64,000 bases of DNA, taken from positions 21,378 to 85,377 of the forward strand of contig JAOZHZ010000025.1 of assembly GCA_026014615.1 (NCBI GenBank), read 5' to 3'. A program made the translations under genes and the position numbers. Every line of letters begins with the position of its first letter. Position 1 is the first letter of the stretch. Below are positions 17,819 through 26,320 of this stretch, piece after piece. The notes beneath the pieces are model-generated. The model saw nothing but the letters and a program-made list of their open reading frames with translations, had not been told where the DNA came from and searched no databases. The DNA comes from Candidatus Bathyarchaeota archaeon. GTDB taxonomy: Archaea > Thermoproteota > Bathyarchaeia > Bathyarchaeales > Bathycorpusculaceae.

Positions 17819-18652
17819 CTATCCAGCCTTGTTGACTTTGAATTTGTGAGGTTTCTGTGATTTATCGACCTTAACTATTCCTTCAGTCGCTAGTCGTTCC
17901 AATTCTTTTCTGACAAAGCCTTGTGGTTCTTTGATTGCTTGGGCAATGCCTTTGATGGTGTTTTGTCCTTTCTTTATTTCTTCGAGTAGGGTGATGGTGA
18001 CTAGTTTTTTCTCTGCACTATCCCGTAGGAGCTTTTCTATTGGTGATTCGATGTGGTGCTTTGCTTTTAGGTCGAGTAGTTTTTGGTAGAGTGCGTCTTC
18101 CCATATGCGTCCGGAGGCTGCGGATTGGTTTTGGCACTCCTGATTTATGATGTTCCATTGTAGGCCTGATTCTGCGAGTATTCGCATGTCGTCTAAGTCT
18201 GTTTCGCGTTCGGTTATTCCTTTGAGGATGAAAACGTCTTCTTTTGCGGCTATGGCGACTGTTAAGCAGTTGCCCTTGTAGAGTTGTTTGGCTCTTTGTT
18301 TCATGGCAGCAGTTAAGGTGAGGGCGTTGCAGACTTTGTTTACAAACAGGTCCCATCGAAAGCCATCTTGGTTTTCTAGTATGGCGTTGGTTTGCATGTT
18401 GTTGTAGGGTGTTGTGATGAAGGCGGGTTCCGGTGTTTTGTAGCCTGTGCTTTCGAGGGCTGCCTTTAGGCCGTTTAGGTCTTCGCTGCTGGTGAGAATG
18501 ATGTCGATGTCTTTGGTGGCGTCTTTAAGTCCGTAAAATGCCATTGCACCGCCGCCTATGAGGAAAAGCGTAAGCTGATGTTTTGTGTTAGCGTTTAGTT
18601 TGTCGAATTCCTGCTGGAGATAGTTTTTGTCGAAGCCGCGTCTTTGGGTCAT
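17819..18652 (-). CDS. Nucleotidyltransferase with C-terminal winged helix (AbiEii/MNT-like)
   Basis: 277 residues. The nucleotidyltransferase core is LIGGGAMAFYGLK then ATKDIDIILT (GG...DxD, residues ~30-55), with a later acidic site in EDVFILKGITERETDLDDMR. The last ~65 residues form a winged helix (LVTITLLEEIKKGQNTIKGI ... KELERLATEGIVKV). A toxin-like NTase with its own DNA-binding domain is unusual; the two functions are often on separate chains. Its ATG overlaps the stop of the upstream regulator by four bases (18649-18652), so the genes are coupled. Likely a toxin-antitoxin or Abi module. Confidence 0.72.
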   Translation of the reverse strand: MTQRRGFDKNYLQQEFDKLNANTKHQLTLFLIGGGAMAFYGLKDATKDIDIILTSSEDLNGLKAALESTGYKTPEPAFITTPYNNMQTNAILENQDGFRWDLFVNKVCNALTLTAAMKQRAKQLYKGNCLTVAIAAKEDVFILKGITERETDLDDMRILAESGLQWNIINQECQNQSAASGRIWEDALYQKLLDLKAKHHIESPIEKLLRDSAEKKLVTITLLEEIKKGQNTIKGIAQAIKEPQGFVRKELERLATEGIVKVDKSQKPHKFKVNKAG

Positions 18653-19596
18653 GCAATCACAACATTGTAGTCTCTTGCTTTACTAGCGAACTCGTTCCAG
18701 GTGGGCAAGGCTTGGTCTGTTTGCTGAGTGTGGGTTTTTAGAAATTGGAGCATGCTGTTCACTTGGTCCTTAAGTCCGTGTGTTTGGGCTTCTTGCAGCA
18801 AATAGTTTTTGTCTAATTGTTTCTCGGTTTTTTTTAGTAACAGAAGAGCGTATGTAGTGTATCTTGTGTTTTTGGGTTCTATCAGTAGGGTGTGCAGTAT
18901 GACGTCTTCGGGTTGGATTTGCTTTTTGTTTTTTGAGTAGAAGTAGCTGTCTGATTCTGAGAAAAGAGGCAGGTCGTATTCTTGAAATTTTGATGTGGCC
19001 GTCTTGTGGAAGTCTTTGGTTGGTGGCTTGGCGTTTTTGGGTGCTCTGATTAGGAATTCCATGTCTTCCTGCCATAGGATGACTGCGCCTTCGGAGAGTG
19101 CCTTGGCGAGTTTTTGGGCGAAGAATCGTTGGTATTCTTTAAGAAATTCGATTAAGATTGAGAAGCCGGGGGTTATTTTGTATTCTTTTCCGGTTTGTGT
19201 AATTATGCCTCTTGCTTTTAGGTTTTTGAGGTGTCGCCAAAGGGTGGCTGTTGAAACATTAGCATGGTGGACTTCTGGGGTGAGCGCTTGGAAGAGAATT
19301 TCCAGGGTTCTGCCTGTTAGGATGTTTTGCCAATCGATATGGTCATAGGTTATCAGCAAATCTCTGAGTAGCAATGCATGTTTTGTGTCGTTAAAATAGG
19401 CAAATTTTCTGTTTCCTTGACCAGTTGTTTGAATTAGCCCTTTCTTTAGTAGCTTTTTCAAGTTTTGAGAGAGAAGAGCTGGCTTGAGTGAAAGCGCTTT
19501 TTCTATCTCTGATAGCGAACATTTTCCTTTGCTGAGCTGTCTAAGTATTCGTATCTCTGATTTACTCAATACATACTCAGCATTTATGGTTCGCAT
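18649..19596 (-). CDS. Two-winged-helix regulator paired with nucleotidyltransferase
   Basis: 315 residues. An N-terminal winged helix (YVLSKSEIRILRQLSKGKCS, LSQNLKKLLKKGLIQT) is followed by a second helix-turn-helix (VSTATLWRHLKNLKARGIIT, residues ~115-140). The C-terminal half is helical and acidic/basic. It resembles AbiEi-like or archaeal HTH antitoxins by position, but no exact family is recognised. A palindrome at 19611-19648 lies directly upstream and is its probable binding site. Confidence 0.65.
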   Translation of the reverse strand: MRTINAEYVLSKSEIRILRQLSKGKCSLSEIEKALSLKPALLSQNLKKLLKKGLIQTTGQGNRKFAYFNDTKHALLLRDLLITYDHIDWQNILTGRTLEILFQALTPEVHHANVSTATLWRHLKNLKARGIITQTGKEYKITPGFSILIEFLKEYQRFFAQKLAKALSEGAVILWQEDMEFLIRAPKNAKPPTKDFHKTATSKFQEYDLPLFSESDSYFYSKNKKQIQPEDVILHTLLIEPKNTRYTTYALLLLKKTEKQLDKNYLLQEAQTHGLKDQVNSMLQFLKTHTQQTDQALPTWNEFASKARDYNVVIA

Positions 19597-19610
19597 GACA
19601 TTTCATAAAA

Positions 19611-19648
19611 CTAAAAACATATTTAAACATTTTAGTAATATGAAATAA
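19611..19648. promoter_or_regulatory. Palindromic operator/promoter of NTase-regulator operon
   Basis: An imperfect inverted repeat, ATTTCATAAAACTAAAA ... TTTTAGTAATATGAAAT, surrounds a TTTAAA box. The same arms (ATTTCATAAAA ... TAATATG) begin both copies of the 265-bp repeat at 15789 and 26321. This links that repeat to the regulator encoded at 18649 as a possible common target. Confidence 0.5.
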
Positions 19649-19740
19649 ATAAAAAAATATGGTGATCCGCACCACCACTAATCGAAACTGCAAAATGAAG
19701 TACTATCACATTTAGTTTTGACAAATGAGCAGCCCACTTT

Positions 19741-19788
19741 ATCACTCCAAAAAAGGAGTGATGCCCGTCATTGAACCCGAAAGGGTTC
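19741..19788 (+). other. Paired hairpins of unknown role
   Basis: ATCACTCC-A6-GGAGTGAT (19741-19762) is a perfect 8-base stem. TGAACCC-GAAA-GGGTTCA (19771-19788) is a perfect 7-base stem with a GNRA tetraloop. A related stretch with ACCCGAAAGGGTTCA lies at 23288-23302. The surrounding interval 19649-19966 has no gene. A small structured RNA or a protein-binding site is possible. Confidence 0.4.
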
Positions 19789-19966
19789 AAAACCTGAACC
19801 AACGATAGCTGGCTTTTATTTTCTGAAACCTAATCTTGAGATCAAATTCGCGCGCGACAAAAGGCAGACCAAACTAGCCGATTTGGCCGTTCTGACTTAG
19901 CCATTGTCTCCGAAACAGTAATCAAGGAAGAAACTCCCATACGCACCTAATATAGAAAAGCTTTTC

Positions 19967-20425
19967 TTGGCGCTGAAGAATATGTGTGGACCAGAGGAGA
20001 AAAGAATAGTGGAGCGGCTTTTGGCGCATATTGGTCAAGATGACGGTTTAGCCATTGCTGGGCTTGATTTGGTGTTGGAGGCGCTTAAGGATGGTGAAGT
20101 GGAAGTTGCGCTGGTTACGGATAGTACCGATATAATTGAGGCTGTTGCGATGTGCAAGCGTTGTGGTCTGTCAAGATCAAAGATAGTCGATAGAGCGGAT
20201 AAGGTTCAAACTGTTCAGTCAATGATTTCGAGTCCCTGTGAGCGGTGTAAATTGGTTGATTACGAGGTGGAGGAGAAAGACATAGTGGATGTCTTGGAGG
20301 ATTTGGCTGCGCAGACAAACGCAATGGTTGAGGTGATATCTACAGAGTCGGAGGAAAAAGCCAAGCTCACAACGTTTGGGGGTGTTGCCGCCATCTTGAG
20401 ATACCGAACTGATAAAGCTGGTTAA
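19967..20425 (+). CDS. Stand-alone C-terminal domain of archaeal release factor aRF1
   Basis: 152 residues from a TTG. The sequence matches domain 3 of aRF1/eRF1: DDGLAIAGLDLVLEALKDGE, then VEVALVTD, a Cys cluster (MCKRCGL ... SPCERCKL), ending AQTNAMVEVISTESEE and FGGVAAILRYR. The aRF1 domain that reads stop codons (NIKS) and the GGQ domain are absent. A full aRF1 is ~410 residues. This domain has an L7Ae-like fold and binds aRF3/EF1A-like partners. The reading frame is intact, so the piece may be functional; it could also be a relic. The upstream 170 bases show no N-terminal remnant. Confidence 0.75.
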   Translation: MALKNMCGPEEKRIVERLLAHIGQDDGLAIAGLDLVLEALKDGEVEVALVTDSTDIIEAVAMCKRCGLSRSKIVDRADKVQTVQSMISSPCERCKLVDYEVEEKDIVDVLEDLAAQTNAMVEVISTESEEKAKLTTFGGVAAILRYRTDKAG

Positions 20426-20468
20426 GAATCGCGAGAGATTGCTTAGCGCGGGAGCTTAACGGTTTTTG

Positions 20469-21170
20469 TCAGTTGGTTAGTTCGGGGATTTGCTGGGTTA
20501 ACTTAGCCCAGTTTTCTGCGGCACTCTTCTTTATTAGTTGTTTAGCCATGGCGAAAACTGGAGGCGGCATCAGGGCCATCCACCCTTTAGTTACTGTAAT
20601 TTGGTCGTTTAGCTCTAGCAACGGGAACAGCCATTGAGTGAAAGTGGGGAATTTTTCTGGAGGTATCTTGCTTGACATTATTTTGGCAATTGATGCTTGC
20701 CTTTCGTTTGTGGTGCGTTCTCTGAGAATCGGGTAAAGATGTACATCTTCTTTGTCTAAATGAATCCGGAGATGCGATTGCAGGACTGCTGTTGCTCTAG
20801 CGGTTGTTAAAGGGTCAGGTGCTTTGCGAATTGTTTCTAATCCGTTGACCATGTTGTCAAGCTCGCGGTGATCAATAAAGTAGGCTTGAGAAACGAAAGG
20901 TGTAAGTTTGTCAACCGCCGGGAATACCGCTGCTTCCTCACCCTTAGCATGATAGTCCAAGACTTCGCCTAAAACCTGAAGCCTGTCCAAGAGAGGTCTC
21001 ATATCATCACCCGAACGCGCCAAGCTATGGGCCTGTGTGTCTATTTGGAAAATGTCCCTACGAAATGCATTTGTGGAAACAACGAACAATGTCAATAACC
21101 TAAAGATCTTTTTCTCAAAGTCGCTCCAGCTACCAGTAGATTCCACACCCAAATCAACTTTATTAAACAC
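20469..21170 (-). CDS. Hemerythrin HHE-domain protein
   Basis: 233 residues. Iron-ligand motifs of the hemerythrin/HHE fold are visible: DYHAKGEEAAVFP (residues ~92-105), IDHRELDNMV and HLRIHLDKEDVHLYPIL. The family binds a di-iron centre and O2 or NO; related domains occur in iron-sulphur repair and redox sensing. The C-terminal ~80 residues extend the family core (LFPLLELNDQITVTKGWMAL) and lack a recognised domain. It is a probable single-gene unit, convergent with the aRF1-domain gene. Confidence 0.8.
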   Translation of the reverse strand: MFNKVDLGVESTGSWSDFEKKIFRLLTLFVVSTNAFRRDIFQIDTQAHSLARSGDDMRPLLDRLQVLGEVLDYHAKGEEAAVFPAVDKLTPFVSQAYFIDHRELDNMVNGLETIRKAPDPLTTARATAVLQSHLRIHLDKEDVHLYPILRERTTNERQASIAKIMSSKIPPEKFPTFTQWLFPLLELNDQITVTKGWMALMPPPVFAMAKQLIKKSAAENWAKLTQQIPELTN

Positions 21171-21260
21171 TCCATCAAAAATAACTGTTAATAACCTATG
21201 AATAAAGAAACTTTACGCTTACCTTCTTTTTAATTTTGTGCTCTCTATTGAACCGTATCT

Positions 21261-23105
21261 TTAGGATTTTCGAGATTTCAGCTTCTGTAGATTCCACGCC
21301 AAAGCACTTGTTCCAACTGCAGCAAAAAGCCTAAACGTATTCCAAAGTTTTTTGATGGTTAAATTACGTGAGAACACCAAAGCAACTCTCTCAATAATGC
21401 GTGAATTGTTGGGTTCACTTAGCCACTTTAAGTCTACATGAAGAGTTATGGTGGCGTCAGTTTGTCTTCCTCTTATGATGCGTATGTACTCAACAGTTGT
21501 TTTAGTTGTTTTGAATATGAAGCTAGCATGGGTGTCGTCTAAGCTTAGTGTGCATTGAATTTTTTGAGGCCCCAGTATTTTGAGGAACTGGGTCATTTCT
21601 AAGACTTCATGAACTCCGACTTTTCTGGTATATGCTTCTACTCGCGTGTCTATGTAAGCCTCAAGAAATATTTTTATGTGTTTTTCAAAGTTGTCTTTTT
21701 GTAATTCTGTTCCGTTATTAGTCATGAAGCCGAGATTCGTTATTCTTTCGTTAACAAAATCTACTATTGGCTTTTTTTGTTTGGTTCGTGTTTGAGAGAT
21801 TTTTTCGTGGTCAATGAAGGTGTCCATGTTCCAGAATTTTGCCATACAGTAAGTGGCCATTTCTTCAATTTTTTCTTTTGTTAGATACTTGGTAGTGTAC
21901 ACGGAGTGCATTTCGTCAAAGTTGTCCCAGTTGGTTTCAAAGATTAGGCTTTGGTCATCTATCTCTTTGTAGAATTCTGTGCCGGGAAATGGCGTTGCGA
22001 TGCCAAAGGCGGCTCCTGTTAAACCAATTTCTTTTGCGTACGTTGGAAAGGTTTTTATTTCTTCTTCTGTTTGATCAGGCAGTCCTATAACAAACGTTCC
22101 TCCTGCTCTGCCGCCGTTTTCACGTATGTTCCTAGCTGCTTCACCATGAACCCTATTGGTGACACCTTTCTTTGTTGACTTTAGGTCTTTGATGTTTGGG
22201 CTTTCAATTCCCATTTCAAACCTGCGTATGCCTACTTGGCACATTTTCTTTACAAGTTGTGGGCGTGTTGCCATGGCGTCTGCTCTAACTAGGGCACAGA
22301 ATTCCATGTTTAAATCGTGTTCCATCAACAAGTCGCAAAGACGATCGACCTGTTTTGGGTTACCCATAAAGTTTGGATCGGCAAACATTACGTTTACCGG
22401 TTTTCTTTTGTGATGTTCCGACATCTCAAGGATCTCTTTTAGGACGTTTTCCGGTGATCTATTTCGTAGGCAGCCTTGGCTCATGCTTGGTTCGCAGCAG
22501 AAACTGCAAAGTCCGTTGCAGCCCCTAGACATTACTATAACGTCGCAATCTGTTACGCGGTCTTGGCTTTTGTAGGGGTATTGCCTCAAATATCGAGCTG
22601 GAAAAGGAAGGGTATCCAGATTTTCAATTTGGGGTCGCTGCGCATTGTGGATTATTTTTCCGTTGTTCTTGTACGATATTCCTGGAACATTCTCAAAAGT
22701 GCCTGTTTCTACAAGTTCTTTCATGGTGACTTCGCCTTCTCCGCGAATAACCATATCGATTTGGGGGTGGGAAAGCATAATATCCGGAACACTTGTCGGG
22801 TGATAGCCCCCTACGACAGTGTGTATATTGTTCTGCTTAGCAATCTTTGCCAGATGTAGACCTTGGTTATGATCGGTTGCAGACAATGTGATGCCGATGA
22901 GGTCTGGTTTATAGAAGTTGATGATGTCTTGGAATTTTCTTTTATCCAGTTCCATGTCAACTATGTGAACTTGATCCACAGCGTCTTTGAGGTAGGCAGC
23001 AATATACTCTAAACCGGTAGGTATCATATCGAAAGAAAAACTCAACCCTTTTCTTCCCGGAGGCTTGACAAGCAAGATCCGCTTAAATGCCAAATGGAAC
23101 ACCAA
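21261..23105 (-). CDS. B12-binding-type radical SAM protein
   Basis: 614 residues, start at a TTG at 23105. The N-terminus is the cobalamin-binding-like domain (ILLVKPPGRKG, PTGLEYIAAYL, DLIGITLSATD, VVGGYHPTSVPD, IRGEGEVT; residues ~8-135). The radical SAM cluster motif is MSRGCNGLCSFCCEPS (residues ~192-205), followed by the barrel (MFADPNFMGNPKQVD, MGIESPN, GTFVIGLPDQTEEEI). The C-terminal ~130 residues (MTQFLKILGPQKIQCTLS ... TDATITLHVD) resemble an SCP2-type fold and may bind a lipid (tentative). B12 radical SAM enzymes methylate or rearrange unactivated carbon, including lipids and tetrapyrroles. The substrate here is unknown. Confidence 0.82.
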   Translation of the reverse strand: MVFHLAFKRILLVKPPGRKGLSFSFDMIPTGLEYIAAYLKDAVDQVHIVDMELDKRKFQDIINFYKPDLIGITLSATDHNQGLHLAKIAKQNNIHTVVGGYHPTSVPDIMLSHPQIDMVIRGEGEVTMKELVETGTFENVPGISYKNNGKIIHNAQRPQIENLDTLPFPARYLRQYPYKSQDRVTDCDVIVMSRGCNGLCSFCCEPSMSQGCLRNRSPENVLKEILEMSEHHKRKPVNVMFADPNFMGNPKQVDRLCDLLMEHDLNMEFCALVRADAMATRPQLVKKMCQVGIRRFEMGIESPNIKDLKSTKKGVTNRVHGEAARNIRENGGRAGGTFVIGLPDQTEEEIKTFPTYAKEIGLTGAAFGIATPFPGTEFYKEIDDQSLIFETNWDNFDEMHSVYTTKYLTKEKIEEMATYCMAKFWNMDTFIDHEKISQTRTKQKKPIVDFVNERITNLGFMTNNGTELQKDNFEKHIKIFLEAYIDTRVEAYTRKVGVHEVLEMTQFLKILGPQKIQCTLSLDDTHASFIFKTTKTTVEYIRIIRGRQTDATITLHVDLKWLSEPNNSRIIERVALVFSRNLTIKKLWNTFRLFAAVGTSALAWNLQKLKSRKS

Positions 23106-23384
23106 AGTTAAACCAACTACTACAACAGCTACACATAAAAATTAATCGCGTTACTATGCATAGTTAGGAATGGAGATTCTCTGAAAAGCAGAAAAGAGTC
23201 AATGGCCACCCTAGATTCAGTGGTCTCTACTCAAAACTACGGTAATTTAAATAATATAAAATTTACTTGGTGAGGCTGCCCGTTCCTCATACCCGAAAGG
23301 GTTCAGAACCTATTTGTAAACGGACGATTGAATTTTGCCTTTTTCAAAGTCCTGACACACAGCAAATCCAAAATCGAGTTTTAT

Positions 23385-23405
23385 TGGGGTCGCTGGGATT
23401 TGAAC
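23385..23405 (-). other. tRNA 3'-end-like fragment
   Basis: On the minus strand the bases read GTTCAAATCCCAGCGACCCCA, like the T-loop and acceptor 3' half of a tRNA. No matching 5' half or complete cloverleaf is seen nearby. Such fragments mark attachment sites left by elements that integrate into tRNA genes. It lies just upstream of the degenerate ORF at 23446. Confidence 0.35.
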
Positions 23406-23445
23406 AGAGATTGTTTGTGCAGGCTTCCAAAGGTTACCCGAGAAA

Positions 23446-23823
23446 TTGCCAAGTGGTGAGCGTGTGTTGCGTGCGGAGGTTCATAGTAATGGTGAGGAGC
23501 GGAGTTTGGACCAGATGATTGCTTTACTGAATGGGGACCTAAGTGTCGTTGATACAAATAACTTGCTTCGGACAGTAACTGAAGCCACCACCAACAACAC
23601 GAAGGCTTTGGGCGAAGTCATAAAGCGCATAGGACAATTGAGTGATGCTGTTGTTGCGACTGAAGCGAAGGTGCAGAGTTGGCAAGTGCCCTGCGTGAAT
23701 ACCTCGGCTTGGATAGCAATGACCGCTCAGACTCTCTTAAACGTCAGGAGGATAGACGATATGTTTCAGAATTTCCGCTGCGAGAATTGTTTTATTTTCC
23801 TTGCCCGTAGTTTTGCGTTTTGA
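23446..23823 (+). pseudogene. Degenerate copy 2 of orphan ORF family
   Basis: The frame gives ERSLDQMIALLNGDLSVVDT and LGEVIKRIGQLSDAVVATEA. One missing base then shifts it; in the corrected frame it continues AELASALREYLGLDSN, KRQEDRRYVSEFPLRELFY to a TAG. The corrected sequence matches the relic at 17371-17600. It looks like the N-terminal half of a helical protein and may be a piece of an integrated element, since a tRNA-end-like fragment precedes it. Function unknown. Confidence 0.5.
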
Positions 23824-24087
23824 GCGGTGGAAACCTGTTCAAAACGGGGTTGTTGGTTTCGGGTTTGTATACGTTTGTCAATAAATTATGTATGTTGACA
23901 AAAGTATATTGAAGATTATGAAAGTACTTCTCAAAGATGTTGCTAAGTAACTACAGATATTTTTATTTTTGTAGTTTCTTAGTAGGTTCTCAAAGGTGTC
24001 GCGGCTAAAGAGTTGCGAGTTAAAGACTTTAATATGCGTAATGCACTGTGTATGTGGTGTGTTGTGCATACAAAAGGTGAATGTGGG

Positions 24088-25281
24088 ATGTCGACGCTCA
24101 AAGGAAGAGCATTTGTAGATTATGTAGCCAATAATCTGTCTAGACTTTTCCCTAATCTGAATTTTGTAAATCGGCACGGACAAGTTGGAGACCGCGGTTT
24201 CGACATACATGCAAAGGACGCAAATGGGGTTGACTATTTTATTGAGATCAAGAATTCTGAATGCAACAGGCTGAATATAGGCCAGATTGTAGAGTATAAA
24301 GCAGAGTTGGCAAAAAAGGCTCCTGAAGCAAAGATCATGTTGGTCTGCAAAAACGTGGATGAATCAATAAAAGACTTGGTAAGAAAGATTGGAGTAGATA
24401 TTTGGACTTTTTCGGATCTTGGAATACTTGAAAGTACAATCGCTGATATTGAAGAAAAAAAGGAAGTATTAAGACTGAGCCCCGTTGAGCAGAAGGCGTA
24501 TTTTGCTCTCTTGAAACGTGGGTCCGTAGTAGCACGGGCTGAAGATCTCTCATCAGCACTTGGCGTTTCTGCTGCTTGGGCTAAAAATATCTTGTCAAAA
24601 TTAGCTAAAAATGGTGTTGCTCAGCGAGTGGGCAGAGGAAAATACGCTGTGATCCCAGCTGATGTTTTGTACGGCAGAAAAAGCTACGTTGCCGACCCCT
24701 TGGTCCTGGTAAGCGATTTACTGAAGGAAACCAAATATTATGTGGCTTACTATAGCGCTGCACACGTTCATGGGTTAACTGAACAGATGCCTTTCAAAAC
24801 TACTGTTGCAGTTCTAAAACAAATGCGACCAATACGAGCTGGAAACATATTCGTGAGTTTTGTTAATCTGAAAAAGTCAAGATTCTTTGGGTTTGAAGAA
24901 ATCAGATATTTAGATGCCACTCTCAAGGTTTCCGATCTGGAGAAAACTTTAGTCGATTGCGTGGACAGACCGGAGCTTTGCGGTGGTGTTCCAGAGGTGG
25001 TTCGAATAATGTCAAATGCTTTTGAAACTGAACGTGTGAGTTTGCAGAAATTAGTTTCTTACGTAAAAAGGTTCGGAAGTCACGCTGTTGCCCAGAGACT
25101 TGGTTTCATCCTTGAATACGTTCAAGAAAAGCGTAAGGTGCGAGTGGAGCCGGAAATCATAGAGGATTTGCTACGTTTAACTGGGTCCAAAATTTATCCT
25201 CTAGATGTCAAATCTTCCAAGGGCGGGGAAATTGCGAAAAAATGGAAGATAATCAATAATGCAGGATATCTTGAGGTTTAG
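24088..25281 (+). CDS. AbiEi-type antitoxin with N-terminal PD-(D/E)XK nuclease domain
   Basis: 398 residues from the ATG at 24088, chosen because AAGGTGA lies 7-13 bases upstream; an open frame extends back to 24013. Residues ~1-115 form a restriction-endonuclease-like domain with D39 in QVGDRGFDIHAK and E53-x-K55 in YFIEIKNSE. A winged helix follows (LSPVEQKAYFALLKRGSVVA ... SKLAKNGVAQRVGRGKYAV, ~130-190). The rest is the AbiEi C-terminal domain (YYVAYYSAAHVHGL, LEKTLVDCVDRPELCGGV). AbiEi proteins repress their operon and neutralise the AbiEii toxin. The nuclease residues look intact, so the chain may both cut DNA and act as antitoxin. It lies 23 bases upstream of abiEii. Confidence 0.82.
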   Translation: MSTLKGRAFVDYVANNLSRLFPNLNFVNRHGQVGDRGFDIHAKDANGVDYFIEIKNSECNRLNIGQIVEYKAELAKKAPEAKIMLVCKNVDESIKDLVRKIGVDIWTFSDLGILESTIADIEEKKEVLRLSPVEQKAYFALLKRGSVVARAEDLSSALGVSAAWAKNILSKLAKNGVAQRVGRGKYAVIPADVLYGRKSYVADPLVLVSDLLKETKYYVAYYSAAHVHGLTEQMPFKTTVAVLKQMRPIRAGNIFVSFVNLKKSRFFGFEEIRYLDATLKVSDLEKTLVDCVDRPELCGGVPEVVRIMSNAFETERVSLQKLVSYVKRFGSHAVAQRLGFILEYVQEKRKVRVEPEIIEDLLRLTGSKIYPLDVKSSKGGEIAKKWKIINNAGYLEV

Positions 25282-25304
25282 ATTCAGAGGAGGCGTTAAG
25301 CGAG

Positions 25305-26300
25305 ATGCTTAATTTAACTAATCATGATTTAAAAGTATGGGCAGATGAGCAAAACCTTCCAGACTTATTGTTCGCAGAGTTAGACTACCGTCTTGTAAAG
25401 ACTCTTGAAACGCTTTACAAAGATGAGTTCTTGTCAAAGCGACTTTGCATAAAAGGCGGCACCGCAATAAATAAGCTGTATTTGGTCGAAACCTCTCGAC
25501 TTTCGGTTGACTTGGATTTTAACCAGATAGGTCCCAAAGAGGAAGTTCTGAGAGAAAGACCTGATGTCCGTGAGAGAATTGTTGAGCTCTTAACAAAACA
25601 GGATAGCTCTTACGAAATACATTCGGAACACAGGTATGAACAAACTAGAATCAAATCAAGATACAAAACAGTAGCGGGTCCGCCTTGGAGCTTCAAAATC
25701 GAGATTTCCCACGTTGAGCGCTTTCCCATCGTTTCTCCCGTGAAGAAACAGGTCAAAACGCCTGATGGTTTAGCTGACGTAGTAACATATACTTTAGAAG
25801 AGTTGACTGCAACGAAACTCAGGGCGCTGCTTGAGCGGTTTAAGGGTAGAGACGTTTACGATCTGTATTTCATTTCTCAGCTCAAGCCTAATCCGACGGT
25901 AATAAGGAAGATGTTTATGTACTACTTTTACAGATCCCGCAAGGTCTACAATCCGAAGGTTCATTACAAAAACCTAATGGAGAGGTACGAAATTGGAAAC
26001 TACAAAGACGATGTGACAGACTTTGTCAAGCCAACAGTGACTTTTGATTTAACCAGAGCTGCAAAGAACGTGATATCCCAATATTCGTTCCTTAATCAAT
26101 TTGATTCACAGGACAAAGACTTTCTCAAGCTAGCGGGTATATTACTGGGCAAAAGAGTTCCCAAAGAAAGTATTGATAGACTGAAAACGGTGGATAAACC
26201 GTTTAAGCTTCTTTTCGATTCCATCAACATTTCTCAAGAAGCTTCAGAAATCTCGACAGATGAAATCAGACTCTTCCGCAAGAAAAAAAGAATAACTTGA
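25305..26300 (+). CDS. abiEii: AbiEii-family nucleotidyltransferase toxin
   Basis: 331 residues, preceded by GAGGAGG. AbiEii motifs are present: IKGGTAINKLYL (residues ~47-58), SVDLDF (~68-73), a Lys/Arg motif in LTATKLRALLERFKGRDVYDLYF (~165-188, shown in part), and a helical C-terminus. The family transfers nucleotides, in some members to tRNA acceptor stems, causing growth arrest; with AbiEi it forms a type IV toxin-antitoxin and phage-abortive system. The pair is co-transcribed. Copy 2 of the structured repeat starts 20 bases after its stop. Confidence 0.88.
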   Translation: MLNLTNHDLKVWADEQNLPDLLFAELDYRLVKTLETLYKDEFLSKRLCIKGGTAINKLYLVETSRLSVDLDFNQIGPKEEVLRERPDVRERIVELLTKQDSSYEIHSEHRYEQTRIKSRYKTVAGPPWSFKIEISHVERFPIVSPVKKQVKTPDGLADVVTYTLEELTATKLRALLERFKGRDVYDLYFISQLKPNPTVIRKMFMYYFYRSRKVYNPKVHYKNLMERYEIGNYKDDVTDFVKPTVTFDLTRAAKNVISQYSFLNQFDSQDKDFLKLAGILLGKRVPKESIDRLKTVDKPFKLLFDSINISQEASEISTDEIRLFRKKKRIT

Positions 26301-26320
26301 AAATAAAATCAAGTTGGCAA

